Positions 25,814-31,676 of a stretch of DNA of 64,000 bases are shown piece by piece; within the stretch, counting starts at the first letter, position 1; each line of letters opens with the position of its first letter. The stretch spans positions 124,001 through 188,000 of the forward strand of contig NZ_JAAMPT010000205.1 of NCBI RefSeq assembly GCF_012911605.1, written 5' to 3'. The position numbers and the translations under genes were made by a program. The notes under the pieces are model-generated. The model searched no databases, had not been told where the DNA came from, and worked only from the letters and a program-made list of their open reading frames with translations. This DNA is from Flavobacterium solisilvae. Its GTDB lineage: Bacteria; Bacteroidota; Bacteroidia; Flavobacteriales; Flavobacteriaceae.

Positions 25814-25874
25814 GATTGCTACAACGAGCTAAAGGAGAGTTTCTGCTTTAGCATTTTTTAATGAGGTTGCAATC
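25814..25874 (-). promoter_or_regulatory. Structured 5' leader of metK, uncharacterised
   Basis: An outer stem GATTGC/GCAATC (25814-25819 with 25869-25874) continues as AAC/GTT. It encloses a perfect 7-bp hairpin GCTAAAG/CTTTAGC (25828-25834 with 25846-25852). It lies between the proposed promoter and the metK ATG on the minus strand. It matches no riboswitch that I recognise. Confidence 0.4.
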
Positions 25875-25905
25875 AGTTCAAATTTTTCCTCTTGATTTTC
25901 GGTTG

Positions 25906-25941
25906 CAAATGTATAAAGACTATTTCGAATAAGAAAAACAA
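25906..25941 (-). promoter_or_regulatory. Possible promoter of metK
   Basis: On the minus strand, TTTG (25939-25942) and TACATTTG (25906-25913) resemble the Bacteroidetes promoter. The 25-base gap from TTG is longer than the usual 17-23. Confidence 0.4.
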
Positions 25942-26095
25942 ATTCACTTTTTTTATTTTTTTAACGTAATTTTAAAATTCCTAAATACGTAGTATTTAAA
26001 TATATAATACAAACTTTTAAATGTTAAATTTTCAAATTTTATTTTTTTTATTCAAAATTAGTTCAGAAGTTTGCTTCATCAAAATAACAGAAAAA
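25942..26095. other. Spacer between the metK promoter and the first met leader
   Basis: Very AT-rich DNA that must hold the plus-strand promoter for the metY leader. The best -7 candidate is GAAGTTTG (26066-26073), with two mismatches and no clear TTG partner, so the promoter is not assigned. Confidence 0.3.
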
Positions 26096-26164
26096 ATGAA
26101 ATTTATTATTTGTCATATGTGTCGCATGATGTGGAATTTTCCGCAGAGGACTCATATTGCATAA
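26096..26164 (+). CDS. Putative Met leader peptide 1 (22 residues)
   Basis: A short ORF ATG AAA TTT ... GCA TAA with Met at positions 1, 8, 11 and 12 (HMCRMMW), ending FPQRTHIA. It is followed 29 bases later by a strong intrinsic terminator. Bases 26143-26149 (GCAGAGG), within codons 16-18 and just after the Met codons, are complementary to the terminator 5' arm CCTCTGC (26197-26203). This is the geometry of leader-peptide attenuation: stalling at Met codons would leave this segment free to disrupt the terminator. Inferred, not demonstrated; the Met enrichment is weaker than in leader 2. Confidence 0.6.
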   Translation: MKFIICHMCRMMWNFPQRTHIA

Positions 26165-26193
26165 TTTTAAGTTTTTTAAAAAATATACAATCA

Positions 26194-26223
26194 AAGCCTC
26201 TGCAAACCGCAGAGGCTTTTTTT
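26194..26223 (+). terminator. Attenuator terminator 1
   Basis: A 10-bp perfect stem AAGCCTCTGC/GCAGAGGCTT (26194-26203 with 26209-26218), loop AAACC, then a T run to 26223. The 3' arm repeats the leader segment CCGCAGAGG (26141-26149), as expected for competing pairings. Confidence 0.9.
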
Positions 26224-26246
26224 ATTCTGAATTTATTTCAGAATCT
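26224..26246 (+). repeat. CTGAATTTATTTCAG hairpin, copy 1
   Basis: ATTCTGAATTTATTTCAGAAT forms a small palindrome directly after terminator 1. A near copy follows terminator 2. Confidence 0.8.
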
Positions 26247-26283
26247 GAAGGTAAAAAATAATATTTAAAATAATAATTTCAAA

Positions 26284-26391
26284 ATGAACGTAATAGGAAA
26301 AAATATTATGAACCGTATGATGCGTATGCACATGCACATGATGATGTGGTGTTGTATTGACATATCCTATTACCAAAAGCAGAAGACGTAA
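26284..26391 (+). CDS. Met-rich leader peptide 2 (35 residues), attenuator of metY
   Basis: A short ORF with nine Met in 35 residues, eight of them in residues 9-21 (MNRMMRMHMHMMM), then WCC and a tail YYQKQKT before TAA (26389-26391). The Met run lies 24 bases before TACCAAAAG (26371-26379), which is perfectly complementary to CTTTTGGTA (26422-26430) in the 5' arm of the following terminator. Predicted logic: with scarce Met-tRNA the ribosome stalls in the Met run, TACCAAAAG pairs with the terminator arm and transcription continues into metY. With ample Met the ribosome reaches the stop, covers TACCAAAAG and the terminator forms. This is the classic amino-acid attenuation layout; the gene downstream makes Met. 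Confidence 0.85.
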   Translation: MNVIGKNIMNRMMRMHMHMMMWCCIDISYYQKQKT

Positions 26392-26430
26392 TCTAAGTTT
26401 ATATTTTATACTCGAGAAGTCCTTTTGGTA
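26371..26430 (+). promoter_or_regulatory. Predicted antiterminator pairing of attenuator 2
   Basis: TACCAAAAG (26371-26379) and CTTTTGGTA (26422-26430) form a 9-bp perfect helix that is mutually exclusive with the terminator stem. The left arm lies within the last codons of leader peptide 2. Confidence 0.75.
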
Positions 26431-26453
26431 GCCATCCAAAAGGACTTTTTTTT
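26414..26453 (+). terminator. Attenuator terminator 2
   Basis: A 12-bp perfect stem AAGTCCTTTTGG/CCAAAAGGACTT (26417-26428 with 26436-26447), 7-base loop, and eight T from 26446 to 26453. It lies 86 bases upstream of the metY start with no intervening gene end, so it is an attenuator and not a gene-end terminator. Confidence 0.92.
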
Positions 26454-26480
26454 ATGCTGAATTTATTTCAGCATCACATC
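26454..26480 (+). repeat. CTGAATTTATTTCAG hairpin, copy 2
   Basis: ATGCTGAATTTATTTCAGCAT forms an 8-bp palindrome directly after terminator 2, as copy 1 does after terminator 1. The duplicated order (leader ORF, terminator, palindrome) suggests module duplication. Confidence 0.8.
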
Positions 26481-26538
26481 AAAAATCCAACTACAAAAAT
26501 CTTAATACTTAATACAAATATCTTAATACTTAAAAATC

Positions 26539-27834
26539 ATGAGCACACAAAAATTTTCAACCAACGCATTACACGCAGGACATGACGTTACTAAAAACGC
26601 AGGAACAAGAGCAGTTCCAATTTATCAAACAACATCTTATGTTTTCAAAGATGCGGATCACGCTGCTAATCTTTTTGGACTTGCCGAAGCCGGATTTATC
26701 TATACAAGATTAAACAATCCAACCAATGATATTCTTGAGCAACGCTTAGCAGCATTAGAAGGCGGAATTGGTGCAGTTGTTACTGCTTCGGGAACGGCCG
26801 CAATTGCAACAGCGTTTTTAACGTTATTAAAAGCAGGCGATCATATTGTCGCATCCAACAGTTTGTATGGCGGAACGTATAACTTACTGAGTGTTACTTT
26901 ACCAAGATTAGGAATTACAACTACTTTTGTTGATCCGTCAAATCCTGAAAACTTTACTAAAGCAGCAAAAGAAAACACTAGAGTATTTTTTGCAGAAAGC
27001 ATAGGAAATCCAAAGTTAGATGTACTCGATTTGGAAGCCATATCCAAAGAAGCCAAAGCATTCAAAGTACCATTTATCGTTGATAATACGGTTGCAACGC
27101 CTTATTTGTTGAACCCAATTCAATACGGTGCAGATATTGTCATTCACTCGTTAACCAAATACATTACTGGAAATGGAACTTCTCTTGGAGGTGTTATCAT
27201 TGATGCCGGAAAATTTGATTGGAGTAATGGAAAATTCCCAGAGTTCACCGAACCTTCAGCTGGATATCACGGATTAAAATACTATGAAGTTCTTGGCGCT
27301 GCATCATTTATAGCCAAAGTAAGAATTGAAGGATTACGTGATTTTGGCGCAGCTTTAAGTCCGTTTAATGCTTTTCAAACGATACAAGGATTGGAAACTT
27401 TGGAAATCAGAATTAAAAAACATTCTGAAAATGCATTGAAATTAGCACAATGGCTTGAGCAACAAGAAGAAGTTGCTTGGGTAAATTATCCAGGATTAGC
27501 ATCATCAAAATACAAAGAGTTAGCCGATAAATATTTGCCAGAAGGAAAAAGCGGTATTGTAACCTTCGGATTAAAAGCAGGTTATGAAGCAGCTAAAAAA
27601 GTAGTAGGAGAAACCAAGTTATTCTCACTTTTAGCAAACATTGGTGATACAAAATCATTGATAATTCATCCGGCGAGTACAACCCATCAACAATTGTCCG
27701 ATGAAGATCAACTTTCTACAGGAGTAACAAAGGATTTAATCCGTTTATCGGTTGGATTGGAAGACATCGATGATTTGAAAGCTGATTTAAAAGCAGTATT
27801 TGTAAAAGTAAAAGCAACTCAGTTTATAGTATAA
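26539..27834 (+). CDS. metY: O-acetylhomoserine aminocarboxypropyltransferase/sulfhydrylase
   Basis: A PLP enzyme converting O-acetylhomoserine and sulfide to homocysteine. It has 431 residues, the length of the MetY subgroup rather than the roughly 390 of MetB/MetC. Motifs: TNALHAGHDVTKNAGTRAVP, IYQTTSYVFKDADHAANLFG, YTRLNNPTNDILEQRLAALE, GGIGAVVTASGTAAIATAFL, VPFIVDNTVATPYLLNPIQY and the PLP-lysine region DIVIHSLTKYITGNGTSLGG, then LIIHPASTTHQQLSDEDQ. It is preceded by two attenuator modules and followed by the metX-like and hom genes on the same strand. Confidence 0.96.
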   Translation: MSTQKFSTNALHAGHDVTKNAGTRAVPIYQTTSYVFKDADHAANLFGLAEAGFIYTRLNNPTNDILEQRLAALEGGIGAVVTASGTAAIATAFLTLLKAGDHIVASNSLYGGTYNLLSVTLPRLGITTTFVDPSNPENFTKAAKENTRVFFAESIGNPKLDVLDLEAISKEAKAFKVPFIVDNTVATPYLLNPIQYGADIVIHSLTKYITGNGTSLGGVIIDAGKFDWSNGKFPEFTEPSAGYHGLKYYEVLGAASFIAKVRIEGLRDFGAALSPFNAFQTIQGLETLEIRIKKHSENALKLAQWLEQQEEVAWVNYPGLASSKYKELADKYLPEGKSGIVTFGLKAGYEAAKKVVGETKLFSLLANIGDTKSLIIHPASTTHQQLSDEDQLSTGVTKDLIRLSVGLEDIDDLKADLKAVFVKVKATQFIV

Positions 27835-27874
27835 AAGAATAAGCCATTGGTTTAGGTTTTGTTTGTTTGTTTTG

Positions 27875-27914
27875 AAGATTGTCTTCAATCATTTGGTTGA
27901 AGGCAGTCTTTTAA
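27875..27914 (+). terminator. Wobble-rich hairpin between metY and the metX-like gene
   Basis: A 16-bp stem (27875-27890 with 27895-27910, three G-U pairs, loop ATTT) is followed by a short T/A run. It may be a partial terminator or a stabilising structure within the operon. Confidence 0.5.
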
Positions 27915-27944
27915 AAAAGGGAAGAATTGCTATAAAAAACAAAA

Positions 27945-28946
27945 ATGAAAAAGTTAGAAAAAATAGACCTCTTTAATTTTGGGTTAGAAAACGGAAAACA
28001 GCGCGCTTATACTCCGTTATTCTATCAACTATTTGGTCAACCGTTACATTCCGCGCCGATTGTAATTGTCAATCATGCTTTGACAGGAAACTCTAATATA
28101 ACTGGAGAAAACGGCTGGTGGAACGATTTAATTGGGGAAAATAAAACTATTGACACCAATTATTTTACGGTAATTGCTTTCAATATTCCTGGAAACGGAT
28201 TTGATAATAATTTTGGTAATCTCATATCAAATTACAAAGATTTCACCATTCGTGATATAGCTCGTATTTTTTGGGAAGGATTGTTTTTTCTCAATGTAAA
28301 TTCGGTTTTTGCACTAATTGGTGGAAGTCTTGGCGGCTCAATCGCTTGGGAAATGACAGCACTTCAACCCGATAAAATTGCAAATTTAATCCCAATTGCT
28401 ACAGATTGGAAAGCTACAGATTGGGTAATTGCCAATGTCTTAATTCAGGATCAAATTCTCAATAATTCCGATGATCCGATTGCCGATGCAAGATTACACG
28501 CCATGCTTTTGTATCGAACGCCACAGTCCGTAAACCAGCGATTTCAAAGAGAAAAATTAAATGAAAACTCCATTTTTCAAATCGAAAATTGGTTGGTTAA
28601 TCACGGAATAAAACTCAAAAACCGTTTTCGACTATCATCGTATAAACTAATGAATCATCTGTTGAAAACGAACGACATTACACGCGAGCGAAATAATTTC
28701 CAATCGGTAATTACTACAATTAATGCCAATATTCATATCGTAGCTGTCGATACCGATTATTTTTTCATTGCCGATGAAAACAGAAAAGATTATCAGCAAG
28801 CTAAATTGGTAAAAGAAAATGTCTTTTATCATGAAATCAATTCCATTCACGGACACGATGCTTTTTTAATCGAAATCAATCAATTATCCCAAATTTTAGA
28901 ACCCATTTTTAACAAACAAAAACAACAAAAATATGTCAGCGCTTAG
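27945..28946 (+). CDS. Homoserine O-acetyltransferase-like alpha/beta hydrolase (MetX family)
   Basis: Expected to acylate homoserine for MetY. It has 333 residues. The alpha/beta-hydrolase features of the MetX family are present: PIVIVNHALTGNSNI, GWWNDLIGENKTIDTNYFTV, the Ser nucleophile elbow ALIGGSLGGSIAWEM, an Asp in HIVAVDTDYFFI and the His in NSIHGHDAFLIE. It is shorter and more diverged than classical MetX (about 360-380 residues), a form common in Flavobacteriia next to metY and hom. It overlaps hom by 14 bases, so the pair is translationally linked. The exact acyl donor is not decidable. Confidence 0.85.
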   Translation: MKKLEKIDLFNFGLENGKQRAYTPLFYQLFGQPLHSAPIVIVNHALTGNSNITGENGWWNDLIGENKTIDTNYFTVIAFNIPGNGFDNNFGNLISNYKDFTIRDIARIFWEGLFFLNVNSVFALIGGSLGGSIAWEMTALQPDKIANLIPIATDWKATDWVIANVLIQDQILNNSDDPIADARLHAMLLYRTPQSVNQRFQREKLNENSIFQIENWLVNHGIKLKNRFRLSSYKLMNHLLKTNDITRERNNFQSVITTINANIHIVAVDTDYFFIADENRKDYQQAKLVKENVFYHEINSIHGHDAFLIEINQLSQILEPIFNKQKQQKYVSA

Positions 28947-30033
28947 AGTAAATATAATCCTTTTTGGTATTGGCAATGTCGGAAGTACATTGGTTAATCA
29001 AGTCATAGAAAGTCAAAAATTCTTTTTGGAGAAAAAGAATATCGATTTACGTTTTCCAATTATAACCAATTCGTCCTTAGCTTTTTTTGAGAAAGCTGGT
29101 GTAAAAAATCAATGGGAAGCCAACTTTGCCCAATCGGCAATTCCGTTTAGAATAGAAGACATTATCGATTATGTCAAAGAACAACAATTAGAAAACTTGA
29201 TAGCAGTTGATGCCACGGCAAGCGAAGAAATCATCAAAAATTACATTCCGTTGATACAAAATGGTTTTGATATCGTAGCAGCCAATAAAAAAGCAAATAC
29301 GATTCATTTTGACTTCTACAAAGAACTACGAAGAAATCTCAAAAAATACGACAAATCATTTCTTTATGAAACTAATGTTGGCGCAGGTTTGCCAGTTGTT
29401 CAGACCATCAATGATTTGCATTTTTCGGGCGAAAAAATCACAAAAATTCGAGGCGTTTTCTCAGGTTCGTTGAGTTATATTTTTAATAGATTTTCATCCG
29501 AAGAAACTCCGTTTTCAAAAATTTTACTCGATGCCGAAAAAAACGGTTATACCGAACCCGATTCCCGCGAAGATTTATCAGGAAATGATGTAGCACGAAA
29601 ACTATTGATTTTAGCTCGTGAAATAGAACACTCAGTTGATTTTTCCGATGTTAAAGTGTCGTCACTCTTGTTGCCCAATCTCAATACAACACATTCAAAA
29701 GCAGAGTATGCATCCAACAAGCATTTGTTCGATAAACCATTTCAAGTAGCCAAAATTACTCAGGCAGAAGACCATGTTTTGCGCTATGTTGGAGAATTTG
29801 ATATAAACAATAAATCACTCGAGGTTAAATTAATTTCTGTTCCCAAAAGTTCTCCACTTGGTCAACTAAAAGGTGCTGATAATTTGATTGAAATCTACAC
29901 AAAATCCTATGGTGAAATTCCCATCGTCATTCAAGGCGCAGGCGCAGGAAAAGAAGTTACAGCGCGCGGCGTTTTGACCGATATTCTCAAAATCGCCGAA
30001 AAAATAAAAGTAAAAGAAGCAATTTGGCTCTAA
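28933..30033 (+). CDS. Homoserine dehydrogenase
   Basis: Reduces aspartate semialdehyde to homoserine, the substrate of the neighbouring MetX-like enzyme. It has 366 residues. The Rossmann motif ILFGIGNVGSTLVNQ is at residues 9-23. Then come DIVAANKKANTIHFDFYKEL, FLYETNVGAGLPVVQTINDL, KIRGVFSGSLSYIFNRFS and the catalytic-region DAEKNGYTEPDSREDLSGND. It lacks an aspartate kinase domain and has no obvious ACT domain, so this is the monofunctional form. It is the last gene of the metY operon, followed by a terminator. Confidence 0.93.
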   Translation: MSALRVNIILFGIGNVGSTLVNQVIESQKFFLEKKNIDLRFPIITNSSLAFFEKAGVKNQWEANFAQSAIPFRIEDIIDYVKEQQLENLIAVDATASEEIIKNYIPLIQNGFDIVAANKKANTIHFDFYKELRRNLKKYDKSFLYETNVGAGLPVVQTINDLHFSGEKITKIRGVFSGSLSYIFNRFSSEETPFSKILLDAEKNGYTEPDSREDLSGNDVARKLLILAREIEHSVDFSDVKVSSLLLPNLNTTHSKAEYASNKHLFDKPFQVAKITQAEDHVLRYVGEFDINNKSLEVKLISVPKSSPLGQLKGADNLIEIYTKSYGEIPIVIQGAGAGKEVTARGVLTDILKIAEKIKVKEAIWL

Positions 30034-30065
30034 AAAATAAAAATTTCACTAACTAACCCAAAACC

Positions 30066-30105
30066 CCGAAAACCTGCAACACTATAACGTTGTAGGTTTT
30101 TATTT
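30066..30105 (+). terminator. Terminator of the metY-metX-hom operon
   Basis: The stem AAAACCTGCAAC/GTTGTAGGTTTT (30069-30080 with 30089-30100, one G-U) is followed by a T-rich tail. Confidence 0.85.
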
Positions 30106-30116
30106 TTACAAAACAC

Positions 30117-30147
30117 TTGCAAATTAACAATCTATACCATTACTTTG
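30117..30147 (+). promoter_or_regulatory. Probable promoter of the SAM-riboswitch/metH transcript
   Basis: TTG (30117-30119), a 20-base gap and TTACTTTG (30140-30147) give one mismatch to TAnnTTTG. The start site would fall just ahead of the aptamer. Confidence 0.5.
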
Positions 30148-30167
30148 CATCGTTCATAAACTTATTG

Positions 30168-30272
30168 ACCGTTATCACGAAAGCTGGAGAGATTAGACTC
30201 AATGAAAGCTTAGCAACCTATCAACACGAAAAGGTGCTACATTCTATTCGCTTCGGCGAAACAGATAACCAC
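30168..30272 (+). ncRNA. SAM riboswitch (SAM-I/S-box) upstream of metH1
   Basis: The S-box consensus is clear: P1 GTTATC/GATAAC (30171-30176 with 30264-30269), the GGAGAGATTAGACTC kink-turn region, ATGAAAGCTTAGCAACC, AAAAGGTGCTACATTCT, and a P4 hairpin TTCGC-TTCG-GCGAA (30246-30259). It senses SAM, normally turning off downstream genes when SAM is high. The expression platform is unclear: GAGA...TCTC (near 30273) is a weak hairpin without a T run. About 410 bases with two dispersed repeats separate it from the metH1 ATG. An ORF across this region is an artefact. Confidence 0.93.
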
Positions 30273-30318
30273 GAGAATTTCTCTCACTTTCCACATAACA
30301 TAAAATAATTTTAAACTA

Positions 30319-30345
30319 GTTTGTCCTGCTGAGCTTGTCGAAGCA
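30319..30345. repeat. Dispersed repeat, GTCCTGCTGAGCTTGTCGAA type
   Basis: TGTCCTGCTGAGCTTGTCGA plus AGCATG is a short palindromic intergenic repeat (TGCT...AGCA) of a type widespread in Bacteroidetes. It lies between the SAM riboswitch and metH1. Confidence 0.65.
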
Positions 30346-30379
30346 TGGAGCGAATGGATTGCGCATTTCAGCAAACCAT

Positions 30380-30456
30380 ATTCCTGCTTTCCGCTATATT
30401 TTTTATTTTTTTAAAGAAAAAAATAAAAAGATACCGCTGCAATCAGGGCTAAAAAG
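30380..30456 (-). repeat. Dispersed hairpin element, copy 4 (inverted)
   Basis: Flanks TTCCTGCTTTCCGCTATATT and ATACCGCTGCAATCAGGGCT enclose an A/T stem (TTTTTATTTTTTT with AAAAAAATAAAAA). It lies inside the long leader between the SAM riboswitch and metH1. Confidence 0.8.
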
Positions 30457-30589
30457 CTAACCATTTTTGCAAAATCAAGTTTCCAAAAGAACTATTTCTT
30501 AATAAACTTAACTTACTTAATGGTTTAAAAAAAAACAATAAAAAGCACGTTTTACAAAAAACGAAGTTTTTATAATTCGTGTAATAAAT

Positions 30590-30680
30590 AAGCATCAAGA
30601 ATTCGTGCAAATTCGTGCAATTCGTGTAAAAATAAACTTTGTGAAACTCTGTGAAAACTTAGTGCAACTCTGTGAAACAA
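30590..30680. repeat. Imperfect repeats GTGCAATTCGTG / AAACTCTGTG before metH1
   Basis: AATTCGTGCAAATTCGTGCA is followed by runs of AAACTTTGTG, AAACTCTGTG, AAACTTAGTG and CAACTCTGTG with a period of about 10. Similar CTTTGTGAACTTTGTG text recurs at 39516-39530. Confidence 0.65.
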
Positions 30681-30686
30681 AACAAT

Positions 30687-31676
30687 ATGTCAAAAATAAA
30701 CCAAGCCATACAAGAAAGAATTCTCGTCCTCGACGGAGCAATGGGAACAATGCTACAACGAAACAACTTCTCCGAGGAAGATTTCCGAGGCGAACGTTTC
30801 AAAGATTTTCCACATCCGTTAAAAGGAAACAACGATTTACTTTCCATCACACAACCCGAAGCTGTAAAACAAGTTCATCGACTGTATTTTCAAGCTGGCG
30901 CCGATATTGTAGAAACCAATACTTTCTCTGGAACAACCATCGGAATGGCCGATTATCACATGGAAGATTTAGTTTACGAATTAAACTATCAATCCGCCAA
31001 AATCGCTCGAGAAGTTGCCGATGAATTTACAGATAGACCACGTTTTGTAGCTGGTTCAATTGGGCCGACGAACAGAACAGCAAGCATGTCGCCAGATGTT
31101 AATGATCCAGGATTTAGAGCAGTAACTTTTGATGATTTAAGAATTGCATACAAACAACAAGTTGAAGCATTGATTGATGGCGGTTGTGATGTTTTATTAG
31201 TAGAAACTATTTTTGACACATTAAACGCAAAAGCCGCACTTTTCGCCATTGAAGAAGTAAAAGAAGAGCGAAATTTAGATATTCCAGTAATGGTTTCAGG
31301 AACAATAACTGATGCTTCAGGAAGAACACTTTCAGGTCAAACAGTTGAAGCATTTTTGATTTCCATTCAGCATATTCCGTTGTTGAGCATTGGTTTTAAT
31401 TGCGCATTAGGAGCCGACCAATTAAAACCTTATTTAAAAAGATTGGCACACAATACACAACTCAATATTTCAGCGCATCCAAATGCAGGTTTACCAAACG
31501 CTTTCGGGCAATACGACCAAACACCATCCGAAATGCAAGCATTAATTAAAGAATATTTACAAGATAATTTAATCAATATCATTGGCGGATGTTGCGGCAC
31601 AACACCAGAACACATCAAAGCAATTGCCGATATTGCCAAAGAATTCAAACCAAGACAAATTTTAGAAACAATATAA
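30687..31676 (+). CDS. metH: Methionine synthase, homocysteine-binding subunit (split MetH, part 1)
   Basis: The homocysteine/zinc module of cobalamin-dependent methionine synthase as a separate 329-residue protein. It starts [20 protein letters not shown] at the ATG 30687; a GTG at 30672 is in frame but unneeded. It carries [51 protein letters not shown] and the zinc-ligand motif [13 protein letters not shown]. Its stop overlaps the next start (TAATG), giving tight coupling. Split MetH is usual in Flavobacteriia, so this is not a frameshift. Its transcript begins with the SAM riboswitch. Confidence 0.93.
   Translation: MSKINQAIQERILVLDGAMGTMLQRNNFSEEDFRGERFKDFPHPLKGNNDLLSITQPEAVKQVHRLYFQAGADIVETNTFSGTTIGMADYHMEDLVYELNYQSAKIAREVADEFTDRPRFVAGSIGPTNRTASMSPDVNDPGFRAVTFDDLRIAYKQQVEALIDGGCDVLLVETIFDTLNAKAALFAIEEVKEERNLDIPVMVSGTITDASGRTLSGQTVEAFLISIQHIPLLSIGFNCALGADQLKPYLKRLAHNTQLNISAHPNAGLPNAFGQYDQTPSEMQALIKEYLQDNLINIIGGCCGTTPEHIKAIADIAKEFKPRQILETI

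Noticed and set aside
26071-26439. Longer ORFs across the metY attenuators (26071-26268 plus, 26233-26439 minus)
   Set aside because: They are in other frames or antisense to the leader ORFs and cross both terminators. The Met-rich leaders explain the region better.
30117-30308. A 63-residue ORF upstream of metH
   Set aside because: It coincides with the SAM-I aptamer; the base pattern is explained by the RNA consensus.
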